Assembly: GCF_018070345.1 (NCBI RefSeq)
Contig: NZ_JAGPXX010000017.1
Span: 1 to 64,000, forward strand
From: Streptomyces sp. F63
Lineage (GTDB): Bacteria; Actinomycetota; Actinomycetes; Streptomycetales; Streptomycetaceae
DNA length: 64,000 nucleotides
Direction of reading: 5' to 3'
Part shown: in pieces, positions 53,847-62,772 of the stretch
Layout of the letters: the number at the start of each line of letters is the position of its first letter
Position numbering within the stretch: the first letter of the stretch is position 1
Program-made: the position numbers and the translations under genes
The notes under the pieces: model-generated
What the model was told of the DNA's origin: nothing
The model's database searches: none
The model's input: the letters and a program-made list of their open reading frames with translations, nothing else

Positions 53847-55022
53847 GTGAACCGTGCCGAGCGCCGGGAGGCCGCTGCCGTGGGACAGACCTTCTCGCTG
53901 GGCCGGCTGGCCGGGATCCGCATCGGTGTGAACTGGAGCGTCCTGGTCATCCTGGCCCTGCTCACCCTGGGACTGGCCGAGGGGCGCCTTCCGGAGGCGC
54001 ACCCGGGGGACCCGGCGTGGCTGTACTGGACCGTGGGCCTGGTCACGGCGGCGGTCTTCCTGCTGTCGCTCCTGGCCCACGAGATCTCGCACGCCCTCGT
54101 GGCGCGCCGCCACGGGGTGAAGGCCGACAGCATCACGCTGTGGCTGCTCGGTGGTGTCGCACGCCTCCGGAGCGAGGCGCCGGACCCCCGGGCCGAACTC
54201 CGCATCGCGGGGTCGGGCCCGCTCGTCAGCCTGCTGCTCGGCGCCCTGTTCGCGGGCCTGGCCGCGCTGATCGGCGCGGCCGCCGGACCGGGACTGGCCG
54301 CCGAGGCACTCGCGTGGCTCGCGGGCATCAACATCCTGCTGGCCCTCTTCAACGTCCTGCCGGCCGCGCCACTGGACGGCGGACGGCTGCTGCGGGCGGT
54401 GGTGTGGCGGCGCACCGGTGACCCCCTGCGGGCCACGGCGGTCGCGTCGGCGGCGGGCCGCGTGCTCGGCTGGGGGCTGGTCGCCCTGGGGCTCTACCTG
54501 GTGCTGCTGGGCGCCGGTTTCGGCGGGGTCTGGCTTGTGCTCATCGGCTGGTTCCTGGTCGCGGCGGCCACGGTGGAGGGCGGCCAGGCGCGGCTGCGGG
54601 AACTGCTGTCCGGGGTGTCGGTCCGGGAGGCGATGAGCCCCGACCCGGTCACGGCCCCCGGTTCCGCGACCGTCGAGGATCTCCTGGAGAGCCCGGCGTT
54701 CCGTTACCGGCACTCGGCCTTCCCGGTGGTCGGGGACGACGGGCGCCCGGTGGGCCTGGTGACGCTGCACGACGCCCGTGCGGTCCCCGCCGGGAAGCGG
54801 GGCACCACCCGGCTCGCGGAGGTGATGCTGCCGGTGGAGGAACTCCCCACCGCGGGCCCGGGCGACCCGCTCGCCCCCCTCCTGCCGCTCCTGGAGGCCG
54901 GCCCCGCCCGCCGCGCCCTCGTGATGGAGAACGGCAGGCTGGCCGGCATCGTCTCGTCCTCGGACATCAGCAGGATCACGGCCTGGCTGACCTCGGGCAC
55001 GCCGTGGAGCCCCCGGCCGTGA
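53847..55022 (+). CDS. Site-2-protease-family metalloprotease with CBS domains
   Basis: 391 residues; GTG 53847 is one of several possible starts (a GTG at 53880 is also in frame). Peptidase M50: HEISHALVARRHGV (zinc site HExxH near 78-82) and NVLPAAPLDGGRLLRAV (third ligand Asp). Six or so membrane helices. Two CBS domains follow from about residue 255 (VREAMSPDPVTAPGSATVED, PVVGDDGRPVGLVTLHDARA). S2P enzymes cut membrane substrates within the bilayer, for example anti-sigma factors. CBS domains sense nucleotides. Confidence 0.88.
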   Translation: MNRAERREAAAVGQTFSLGRLAGIRIGVNWSVLVILALLTLGLAEGRLPEAHPGDPAWLYWTVGLVTAAVFLLSLLAHEISHALVARRHGVKADSITLWLLGGVARLRSEAPDPRAELRIAGSGPLVSLLLGALFAGLAALIGAAAGPGLAAEALAWLAGINILLALFNVLPAAPLDGGRLLRAVVWRRTGDPLRATAVASAAGRVLGWGLVALGLYLVLLGAGFGGVWLVLIGWFLVAAATVEGGQARLRELLSGVSVREAMSPDPVTAPGSATVEDLLESPAFRYRHSAFPVVGDDGRPVGLVTLHDARAVPAGKRGTTRLAEVMLPVEELPTAGPGDPLAPLLPLLEAGPARRALVMENGRLAGIVSSSDISRITAWLTSGTPWSPRP

Positions 55023-55133
55023 CGACCCACGGGTCCGGCGGAGGGGCGAGGTGACCGGCCCCTGGGCCGGGGCCGCGTCGGCCGCCCGGCCGGATCGAGC
55101 GGCGGAGAGGCTCCCGGCGCGTGCCCCGGGGGT

Positions 55134-57854
55134 CTACGCGGCCACCGGCGCGGAAGCCTCCTGGCGTCCGGCGGCGGTGCCGTGCGATCGCGGCTCCCCG
55201 TTGTCCCCGGTCTCCCCGCCGGGCCGCGGCGCGGCCCGCCCGCGCTGCCGTGTCAGGACCGGCAGCCGCCGCGTCAGGCGCGTGACCGTGGTGGCGTACG
55301 CCACGCCGACGGCGAGCGAGGCGATCAGCGCGAGCAGCGGGGAGTGGTCCTCCAGCAGCGGATACACCTGGAAATGGGTGAGGTAGATGTACAGCGAACT
55401 GTGGGCCAGCACCCCCGCCATCCGGTTGAGCGGACCCAGGCTCGGCAGGCTCCGCACCCAGATGAGCAGGGTGAGCCCGGCCATCGTCACCACGGTCCGC
55501 AGCGTCTGTCCCTCGCCGTCCGGGAAGAGCCCGGGGACGGTGGCGAGCACCGCCGCGGTCAGCAGCAGCCGCCGCCGGGCCGTGCCGGCCCGGGCCGCGG
55601 CCCAGCCGAGGGCGAACAGCCAGAAGACGACGACGGCCGTCAGATGCGGCGCCCGGAGGTCGAACCCGGGCAGGTTGTAGCGGGTGACCAGGGCCAGGGC
55701 CGCCAGCGTCAGCGGAAAGCCGAACCGGAACCGGCGTTCGGCCCGGTCCAGCGCCGGGACGGCCAGGACGGCGGCCAGGAGGACGAGGATGTACAGCAGG
55801 TTCTCGACGAACCAGTAGTGCCACTCCTGCCGGCCCTCGTGCGTCCCGATGACGCTGTTGAGCAGCAGGACGTTCTCCGGGTCGTAGCCGTCGGCGAAGA
55901 GCACCACCCCGGTGATCCACACCGCGCTCGGCACGGCGATGTGCGCCATGCTGCGCCCGAGGCGCCGGACGCGTTCCGGGCGGGCCGCCGCGGTGAGGTG
56001 GAAGCGCGCGAAGTTGTAGCCGGCCACGCCCAGCAGGATGTGCGCACCGCCCTGGACGAGGAAGAGCGGTATGTGGGAACCGACGATCAGGACGATGGCG
56101 ACGGCGCGCAGGGCGACACCGGTCTCCAGGGCGCGCCGCCGGCCGGCCCGCCGCGGTGCGGGGGCCGCCAGCTCGCGGATGGGGCGGACGTGCCAGTCCC
56201 CGGGCAGCCGGCCCAGGGCCTCCTCCAGCCGTACGGACATCTCCACGTAGGAGAGGGAGTCGCCGCCGAGACCGGTGAAGCTGCTGTCCTCGGTGACGTC
56301 GTCCCGGTCGAGGACCTCCGCGTACAGCGCGCACAGGCCGGCCGCGCCGGCGGGCCGCCCCCGCACCGGGCCGCCGCCCGGTTCCGCCGCGCTCCCGCCG
56401 CCGGGCCCCGGGCGGCCGGGGATCAGCTCCCGTACGGCCCGGTAGTCCGGTTTGCCCGTGGCGAGCCGGGGGAGTTCGGGGAGGAGGCGGACGTGGACCG
56501 CGCGGGGTGGCAGACCGCAGGCGTCCGCCGCCAGGCGCCGGACGCGGACCGGGTCCGCCTCCCCGGTGACGGCCACGGCCAGGGCCTCGTCCGATCCCGC
56601 GCAGTACGCGTCGACGCCGTGGCGGCCGAGGACCGCCTCGACCTGTTGCGGGTCGATCCGGAGCCCGAGGATCTTGACGAACCGGCTGTGCCGCCCCACC
56701 ACCTCGTAGAGGCCGTCCGGCGCGCGGCGCGCGATGTCCCCGGTGCGGAGTTCCCGGACGGTCCGGCCCAGCGCCAGGTCGGCGGGGGTCCGCGCGTAGC
56801 CCAGCATCACGTTCGGTCCCGTGTAGACCAGTTCGCCGGTGCCGTCACCGGTGCCGTCGCCGGTGCCCGGGCCGGGCGTGCCGGGCAGCGGCCGCAGCCG
56901 GAAGGAGCCGCCGGGTATCGGGACGCCGATGGCCTCGGGCCGGGACTCCGCGAGCTCCGGGGGCAGATAGGCCATGCGCGCGGTCGCCTCGGTCTGGCCG
57001 TACATGACGAACAGATCCCAGCCGTCCCGCCGGCCCAGGGCGGCGTAACGCGCCACGCGGTCGGGCGCGAGCCGCCCGCCCGCCTGGGTGACGTAGCGGA
57101 GGCGGGGCAGGTGCATCCGCTCGAAGCCGACCCGGTCGAGCAGGTCGAAGGTGTACGGCACCGCGGCGAAGGTCGTGGCGCGGGCGGCGCGGAAGAGATC
57201 CCAGAAGCAGGCGTCCGCCACCGACAGGTCGGTGAGGACGAGCCCGGCGCCGCGCAGCAGATGGCTGTTGACGACGGAGAGGCCGTAGCAGTAGTGCAGG
57301 GGCAGTGTCGTGGCGGCGCGGTCGGTGGGGCGGATGTCCAGGTAGCGGGCGATGGCCTCGGCATTGCTCCGCAGGTTCTCGTGGGAGAGGCGGACCAGCT
57401 TCGGCGAACCGGTGGACCCGGACGTGCTCAGCAGCAGGGCGAGGTCCGGGTGCAGCTCGTGGACGGGGACCGGGTGCCGTTCCTCCAGCTCCCACCGGCC
57501 GTCCACGGGCCGGATCACCACGTCCGGGTCGTAGGCGCTGATCATCGCGTCCAGCGTTCCGGGGCTGCCGCCCGGGACGAGCAGCACGGGGTGGCCCCCG
57601 GCGAGGGCCGCGAGGTAGGCGACCACGGCGCCGGCCGTGTTGGTGCCGGCCAGCAGCACCAGCCGCCGCCGGGATCCGAGACGCCGGGCCGTCGCCGCCA
57701 CCCGCGCGGCGAGGTCCCGGTAGGACAGCTCGCCGTCCGCCGTGATGAGGGCGATGCGGTCGCCGTGGGCCGTCAGGTCCGCGGCGAAGGGAGGGGCGGT
57801 GGTGCCGGGGGAACGGTCGGAGGGCGGGTCGGAGTGGTGCGTCACGTGCCGCAT
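55134..57854 (-). CDS. Adenylation domain - carrier protein - acyltransferase_3 fusion
   Basis: 906 residues. A-domain (about 20-480): LLLSTSGSTGSPKLVRLS (A3), MYGQTEAT (284-291), YTGPNVMLGY, TGD (371-373), Lys468 in LPRLATGKPDYRA (A10). Carrier domain (about 500-560) with phosphopantetheine Ser533 in LGGDSLSYVEMS. From about 577 ten or so membrane helices of acyltransferase_3; Arg583 and His594 form the R-x10-H motif. It would activate an acid, load it on the carrier and hand it to an acceptor at the membrane. An iron box sits just upstream. ATG 57854 has no RBS; GTG 57845, leaderless, is an alternative. Substrate unknown. Confidence 0.85.
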   Translation of the reverse strand: MRHVTHHSDPPSDRSPGTTAPPFAADLTAHGDRIALITADGELSYRDLAARVAATARRLGSRRRLVLLAGTNTAGAVVAYLAALAGGHPVLLVPGGSPGTLDAMISAYDPDVVIRPVDGRWELEERHPVPVHELHPDLALLLSTSGSTGSPKLVRLSHENLRSNAEAIARYLDIRPTDRAATTLPLHYCYGLSVVNSHLLRGAGLVLTDLSVADACFWDLFRAARATTFAAVPYTFDLLDRVGFERMHLPRLRYVTQAGGRLAPDRVARYAALGRRDGWDLFVMYGQTEATARMAYLPPELAESRPEAIGVPIPGGSFRLRPLPGTPGPGTGDGTGDGTGELVYTGPNVMLGYARTPADLALGRTVRELRTGDIARRAPDGLYEVVGRHSRFVKILGLRIDPQQVEAVLGRHGVDAYCAGSDEALAVAVTGEADPVRVRRLAADACGLPPRAVHVRLLPELPRLATGKPDYRAVRELIPGRPGPGGGSAAEPGGGPVRGRPAGAAGLCALYAEVLDRDDVTEDSSFTGLGGDSLSYVEMSVRLEEALGRLPGDWHVRPIRELAAPAPRRAGRRRALETGVALRAVAIVLIVGSHIPLFLVQGGAHILLGVAGYNFARFHLTAAARPERVRRLGRSMAHIAVPSAVWITGVVLFADGYDPENVLLLNSVIGTHEGRQEWHYWFVENLLYILVLLAAVLAVPALDRAERRFRFGFPLTLAALALVTRYNLPGFDLRAPHLTAVVVFWLFALGWAAARAGTARRRLLLTAAVLATVPGLFPDGEGQTLRTVVTMAGLTLLIWVRSLPSLGPLNRMAGVLAHSSLYIYLTHFQVYPLLEDHSPLLALIASLAVGVAYATTVTRLTRRLPVLTRQRGRAAPRPGGETGDNGEPRSHGTAAGRQEASAPVAA

Positions 57855-57856
57855 CG

Positions 57857-57873
57857 TAGGTAAGGCTTACCTA
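57857..57873. promoter_or_regulatory. Iron box (DtxR/DmdR site) for the A-PCP-AT3 gene
   Basis: TAGGTAAGGCTTACCTA is a 17-bp palindrome (odd central G). It matches the DtxR/DmdR1 consensus TTAGGTTAGGCTAACCTAA closely. It overlaps the likely -10 (TACGAT on the minus strand) and is four bases from the first ATG, so iron-loaded repressor should shut the gene off. Confidence 0.85.
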
Positions 57874-57999
57874 AAACCAAAACCCGCAGGACGTGTGATC
57901 TGCCCCGCGCGGCCCGCGCGGCTCTCCGGGGCCGGGGGATCCGGGGCGCCGGCGAGGGCGTTGGCGAGCGGGGCGGAGGGGGGGCGGTGAACATCACAC

Positions 58000-58028
58000 T
58001 TGACGGTGAGGTTAGGTTTACCTTAACC
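58000..58028 (+). promoter_or_regulatory. Promoter overlapping a second iron box, upstream of the iron ABC transporter
   Basis: TTGACG (58000-58005) and TTAACC (58023-58028) are 17 bases apart. GGTTAGGTTTACCTTAACC (58010-58028), similar to the DtxR/DmdR consensus, covers the spacer and -10. It predicts iron repression of the downstream operon. The leader is about 100 bases. Confidence 0.8.
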
Positions 58029-58129
58029 ATGGGGGTGCATATCCCGTCCCCCCGCGGCGATCGACCAGCCGCCGCCTCCCGCCCGCGCCCCGCGCGGTCC
58101 CGGGGGCGCCCTGCAAGGAAGGCACCACC

Positions 58130-59164
58130 ATGCGTCGCCCCCCGGCCCGCCGTCTCGCCGCGCTCGTCGCCGCGGCCCTCCTCCTGCCCGCGGCCGCGGC
58201 CTGCGGCGGTGACGACCAGGGCGGCTCGGGGGAGGACTCCGCGCTCGTCATCTACTCCGGCCGCAACGAGAAGCTGGTGGGGCCGATCCTCGACGAGGTC
58301 GAGAAGGCGGTCGGCAGCGAGGTCGAGGTCCGCTACGGCGACAGCGCCGAGCTGGCGGCCCAGATCCTGGAGGAGGGCGACAAGAGCGAGGCCGCGCTGT
58401 TCTTCTCCCAGGACGCCGGTGCCCTCGGCGCCCTGTCCAAGGAGGGCCGGCTGGAGAAACTGCCGGAGAAGACCCTCGGCAAGGTCGCCCCGGCCTACCG
58501 CTCCGGCGAGGGCGACTGGACCGGGGTCTCCGGACGCGCCCGCGTCATCGCCTACAACCCGGAGAAGACCGCGAAGGCCCCGGACAGCGTCCACGACCTC
58601 ACCGCGCCCAAGTGGAAGGGGAAGGTCGGCTACGCCCCGACCAACGCCTCCTTCCAGGCCTTCGTCACCGGCATGCGGGTCCTGGAGGGCGACGACGCCA
58701 CCCGCGAGTGGCTGAGGGACCTCAAGGCCAACGGGGCGAAGGAGTTCACCAACAACCTCGCCGTGCTCGACGCGGTCGACTCCGGAGAGGTCTCCCTCGG
58801 CCTGATCAACCACTACTACTGGTACGAGCGGGTCGCCGAGAAGGGCGAGGACAAGGTCACCGCGAAGCTCCGCTTCCTGCCCGGCGGGGACCCGGGTGCC
58901 CTGGTCAACGTGGCCGGCGTCGGCGTCCTGGAGGGCAGCGGGCAGAGCGGGCAGGCGCGCAAGGCCGTCGACTTCCTGCTCTCCGAGAAGGCGCAGACCT
59001 ACTTCGCCGAGGAGACCAAGGAGTACCCGCTGGCCGCCGGGGTCGACCCGAAGACCGAGGGCCTGCCGCCGCTGGACTCCCTCGACAGCCCCGAGATCGA
59101 CCTCGGCGAACTGGACTCCCTCCAGGAGACGCTGGCCATGCTCCAAGACGTCGGCATGGTCTGA
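58130..59164 (+). CDS. Iron(III) ABC transporter substrate-binding lipoprotein (FbpA-like)
   Basis: 344 residues. Lipoprotein signal RLAALVAAALLLPAAAACGG with lipid Cys25. VIYSGRNEKLVGPILDEVEK is the family start; NHYYWYERVAEKG holds the paired tyrosines that coordinate iron(III). FVTGMRVLEG and LVNVAGVGVLEGS are typical. Extracytoplasmic, membrane-tethered. AAGGAAGG precedes ATG; it is three bases from the permease gene. Confidence 0.93.
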   Translation: MRRPPARRLAALVAAALLLPAAAACGGDDQGGSGEDSALVIYSGRNEKLVGPILDEVEKAVGSEVEVRYGDSAELAAQILEEGDKSEAALFFSQDAGALGALSKEGRLEKLPEKTLGKVAPAYRSGEGDWTGVSGRARVIAYNPEKTAKAPDSVHDLTAPKWKGKVGYAPTNASFQAFVTGMRVLEGDDATREWLRDLKANGAKEFTNNLAVLDAVDSGEVSLGLINHYYWYERVAEKGEDKVTAKLRFLPGGDPGALVNVAGVGVLEGSGQSGQARKAVDFLLSEKAQTYFAEETKEYPLAAGVDPKTEGLPPLDSLDSPEIDLGELDSLQETLAMLQDVGMV

Positions 59165-59167
59165 TCC

Positions 59168-60766
59168 ATGCGCTCCTCCCCGCCCGCGGCCCCGGCGGCC
59201 CCGGCGGCCCCCGCACCCGGCCCGGCCGGCGCCCCGGCGCCCGCCGGGTACCGGCGTGCCGGGAGCCGGCCGCCCTGGCCCCTGATGATCCTCGCGAGCG
59301 TCGCCTCGGTGTTCGCGCTGCTGCCGCTCGGCTACCTCGCCGTCCGCGCCCTGGAACGCGGCCCCGGCCACGCCTGGGACCTCGTCATGACCGAGCGCAC
59401 CGCCTCGCTGCTCGGCCGGAGCCTGGGACTCACCGCCGTCGTCGTCGCCGCCTGCCTCGTGCTCGGGGTCTCCCTGGCCTGGCTCACCGTGCGCACCGAC
59501 CTGCCCGGCGCCCGGTTCTGGTCGGTCCTGGTGACCCTGCCGCTGGCGGTGCCCAGCTACGTCGCCGCGTTCACCTGGCTGTCCGCCGCCCCCGGCCTGG
59601 CCGGGTTCACCGGAGCCGCCCTCGCGCTGACCCTGGTGAGCTTCCCCTACGTCTACCTGCCGGTGACCGCCGCCCTGCGGGGCACCGATCCCGCGCAGGA
59701 GGAGGCGTCCCGCTCCCTGGGCCTCGGGCCGGTCCGCACCTTTCTGCGGGTCACCCTCCCGCAGCTGCGGCCCGCCGCCGCGGGCGGAGGGCTGCTGGTC
59801 GCCCTCTACGTGCTCTCCGACTTCGGCGCCGTCTCCCTGATGCGCTACGACACCTTCACCCGCGCCATCCACACCTCCTACCGCGCCAGCTTCGACCGCA
59901 CCCCCGCGGCCGCCCTCAGCGTCGTCCTCGTGGTGATGACCGTGCTCCTCGTCGCCGCCGAGGCCCGCACCCGGGGGCGCGCCGGGCACGCCCGGACGGG
60001 CACGGGCAGCGCCCGTCCCGCCCGTCCCGCCGCCCTCGGCCGCTGGCGGGTCCCCGCCCTGGCCTGGTGCGGCGCGGTGACGGCCGTGGCCGTCGCCCTG
60101 CCGCTCGGCACCCTCGGCTACTGGCTGGCCGTCGGCTCCTCCGCGACCTGGGACCCCGCCCGCCTCGCCCAGACCGCCTGGGCCACGCTCGGCGTCGCCG
60201 CCGCCGGGGCCGCGCTCACCACCGTGCTGGCCCTGCCCGTCGGCGTGATCGCCGCCCGCCACCGGGGGCGCGCCGCCCGGCTCCTGGAGCAGACGGCCTA
60301 CGCCGGGCACGCGCTGCCCGGCATCACCGTGGCCCTGGCCCTGGTCTTCCTCGCCGTGCGCTACGCCCACCCGCTCTACCAGGAACTGCCGTTGCTGGTC
60401 GCCGCCTACGCGGTGCTGTTCCTGCCCGTCGCGGTGGCCGCCACGCGCTCCGCCGTCCTCCAGGCCCCGCCCGTGCTGGAGGACGTGGCCCGCTCCCTCG
60501 GCCGCTCACCGCTGCGGGCCCTGCGGGAGGTCACCGTCCCGCTGGCGGCGCCCGGAGTGGCCGCCGGGGCGGCGCTGGTCTTCGTGGTGTGCATGAAGGA
60601 ACTCCCCGCGACCCTGCTGCTCCGCCCCACCGGCATGGACACCCTGGCCACCCGCCTGTGGACCGAGACCGGCGCCGGGGCCTTCGCCGCCGCCGCCCCG
60701 TACGCCGCCGCGCTGATCCTCCTCGCGGCCGTCCCCTCGTATCTGCTCGGGAGGCACCGCACATGA
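59168..60766 (+). CDS. Iron(III) ABC transporter permease (FbpB-like)
   Basis: 532 residues with about 12 helices in two halves, each with a binding-protein-dependent permease EAA loop (EEASRSLGLGPVRTFLRVTLPQL and EDVARSLGRSPLRALREVTVPLA). The first 35 residues are Pro/Ala-rich. LDQ-like FVVCMKELPATLLLRPTGMD ends it. Stop overlaps the ATPase start (ATGA). Confidence 0.93.
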   Translation: MRSSPPAAPAAPAAPAPGPAGAPAPAGYRRAGSRPPWPLMILASVASVFALLPLGYLAVRALERGPGHAWDLVMTERTASLLGRSLGLTAVVVAACLVLGVSLAWLTVRTDLPGARFWSVLVTLPLAVPSYVAAFTWLSAAPGLAGFTGAALALTLVSFPYVYLPVTAALRGTDPAQEEASRSLGLGPVRTFLRVTLPQLRPAAAGGGLLVALYVLSDFGAVSLMRYDTFTRAIHTSYRASFDRTPAAALSVVLVVMTVLLVAAEARTRGRAGHARTGTGSARPARPAALGRWRVPALAWCGAVTAVAVALPLGTLGYWLAVGSSATWDPARLAQTAWATLGVAAAGAALTTVLALPVGVIAARHRGRAARLLEQTAYAGHALPGITVALALVFLAVRYAHPLYQELPLLVAAYAVLFLPVAVAATRSAVLQAPPVLEDVARSLGRSPLRALREVTVPLAAPGVAAGAALVFVVCMKELPATLLLRPTGMDTLATRLWTETGAGAFAAAAPYAAALILLAAVPSYLLGRHRT

Positions 60767-61818
60767 CCGAACTGCGCATCTCCGCCCTGTCGAAGTCCTA
60801 CGGCGGCGGCACGCCCGTGCTCGACGGCCTCGGCCTCACCGTGCCCGCCGGGGCCCTGGCCGCCGTGCTCGGCCCCTCCGGCTGCGGCAAGACGACCCTG
60901 CTGCGGATCATCGCCGGCTTCCTTCGGGCGGACGCGGGCACCGTCGAGGTGGCCGGCCGCACGGTGGAGGGCCCGGGCACGCATGTGCCGCCCGAGCGGC
61001 GCCGGATCGGCATCGTCCCGCAGGAGGGCGCGCTGTTCCCGCATCTGAGCGTGGCCCGCAACGTGGCCTTCGGACTCCCGGGCAAGGACCGCGGGGAACG
61101 GCGGCGCCGCACCGGGGAGATGCTCGACCTGGTCGGGCTGGCCGGCTACGGGGACCGGATGCCGCACGAGCTCTCCGGCGGCCAGCAGCAGCGGGTGGCG
61201 CTGGCCCGGGCTCTCGCCCCGCGGCCGGAACTGGTGCTGCTGGACGAGCCGTTCAACGCCCTCGACAGCGCCCTGCGCACGGAGGTGCGGGCCGACGTCC
61301 GGGCCGCGCTGCGCGCCACCGGCGCCACCGCCGTCCTGGTCACCCACGACCAGCAGGAGGCGCTGTCCACCGCGGACCTGGTGGCCGTCGTCCGGAACGG
61401 GACGGTCGCCCAGTGCGGCACTCCGCAGGACGTCTACCGGCACCCGGCCGACCTGTGGGTCGCGGGCTTCGTCGGCGAGGCCGTGACGCTCCCCGCCACG
61501 GCCCGGGACGGCGCCGCCGTCACCGCCCTGGGGCGGATACCGGTCACCGGGTCCGCGGGGGAGGGCGGCGCGGTGAGCGGCCCCCGGGAGGGCACCGTGC
61601 TGCTGAGGCCCGAGCAGTTGCGGCTCACCGGGACGGCGGCGGCGGAGGCCCTCGGCACGGTGCTCGACGTGAGCTACTTCGGGCACGACGCCATGGTCCG
61701 TGTCCTGGTGGAGGGGCTGGACAGCCCCGTGGAGGTGCGTGTCGCCGGACCGGTGACCGTCCGGCCGGGCGAGCGGACGGGCATCGGCGTCACGGGGGAG
61801 GCGGCGCTTCACGGCTGA
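60763..61818 (+). CDS. Iron(III) ABC transporter ATP-binding protein (FbpC-like)
   Basis: 351 residues. Walker A GPSGCGKTT (37-45), Q-loop in IVPQEGALFPHLSV, signature LSGGQQQRVALARAL, Walker B LVLLDEPFNALDS and VTHDQQEAL. The C-terminal ~100 residues are the TOBE regulatory domain (LLRPEQLRLTG, VLDVSYFGHDAMVRV). Drives iron import with the two preceding products. Confidence 0.94.
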   Translation: MTELRISALSKSYGGGTPVLDGLGLTVPAGALAAVLGPSGCGKTTLLRIIAGFLRADAGTVEVAGRTVEGPGTHVPPERRRIGIVPQEGALFPHLSVARNVAFGLPGKDRGERRRRTGEMLDLVGLAGYGDRMPHELSGGQQQRVALARALAPRPELVLLDEPFNALDSALRTEVRADVRAALRATGATAVLVTHDQQEALSTADLVAVVRNGTVAQCGTPQDVYRHPADLWVAGFVGEAVTLPATARDGAAVTALGRIPVTGSAGEGGAVSGPREGTVLLRPEQLRLTGTAAAEALGTVLDVSYFGHDAMVRVLVEGLDSPVEVRVAGPVTVRPGERTGIGVTGEAALHG

Positions 61819-61944
61819 GGGGGCCGGCGGGCCTCGGACGCCGGGGGCGGTTCCTGCGGTCCCGCCCCGACGAGCCGTACATCCGCGGACCCGGGGCAGG
61901 AGGCAGGAACGATCTTCGTTCGGACCTCAGGGGGGATCCCGCCC

Positions 61945-62758
61945 ATGGCCGCACCGACCCGGCGCCGCACACCCGGCCGGCCCGAGCCCGAGCGCGGACG
62001 GCCGCTCGGCATACGCCAGTTGGCGTCCACCATCGGGCTGCTGGCCGCCCTCGTCTGCGGCATCGGGCTGACACTGCGGCAGGCGGGCCCGGGCTCCCCG
62101 GGGCACCTGGTGATCGCGGCGCTCGTGACGCCGGTGGCCTTCCTGGCGGCGTCCGTGGTACGCGGCCGGCGGCGGGCGCGGGCCGCGGCCGCCCGGCACT
62201 CCGGCGCCGTCCCGGTGGAGGAGGAGCTGGCCGCCGCCGAGCGCGACCATGCCGGAGCTGCTGCCCGGCCTGCGCCCGGAGACGGACCGGGCAGCGGCCC
62301 CGGAGCCGCCCGCGGACCCCCGCCCGGAGCAGGCCGCGGAGGCGGCCGGGGAGCCGCGTCCGGAGCGGGAGCCGCGCGGCGCCTGCGACTCGATGGACGC
62401 CGACGCGTTCGAGCAGGCGGTCGCGGCGCTGTGCGAACGCGACGGCTGCGCGGACGTCAGCGTGGTGGGCGGAGCCAACGATCTGGGCGCGGACGTCCTG
62501 GCCACCGGCCCGGACGGGCGGCGGATCGTCATCCAGTGCAAGCGCTACGGCGAGACCAACAAGGTCGGCTCCCAGGACCTGCAGCGGTTCGGCGGAACGT
62601 GCTTCACCGTCCACGGGGCCGATGTCGCCGCCCTCGTCACCACCAGCTCGTTCACCGAACCGGCGGCCGACTACGCCGAGCGGACCGGCATCCGCTGCTT
62701 CGACGGAGCCGACCTGGTCGCGTGGGCGGACCGCGCCGGCCCGGCGCCGTGGGAGTGA
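61945..62758 (+). pseudogene. Mrr-type restriction endonuclease-like gene with frameshift
   Basis: The first part (ATG 61945, CAGGGGGGAT upstream) encodes two membrane helices (LASTIGLLAALVCGIGLTL, HLVIAALVTPVAFLAASVV) up to about 62246, then GC3 falls in this frame and rises one frame over. The second frame (ATG 62249 to 62758) carries the Mrr domain: DADAFEQAVAALCERDGCAD, GGANDLGADVLATGPDGRRI, VIQCKRYGETNKVGSQDLQR, FGGTCFTVHGADVAALVTTS. The QxK (QCK) active-site motif is intact. Either a one-base frameshift broke a membrane-Mrr fusion or the sequence has an error there. The second frame has no good RBS. Confidence 0.6.
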
Positions 62759-62772
62759 CGGGCGCCGCCCGA

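Noticed and set aside
57990..58129. A short coding gene starting at the ATG near 57987 or 58028
   Set aside because: Lies across the iron box and promoter, lacks a ribosome binding site and runs out of frame into the FbpA gene.
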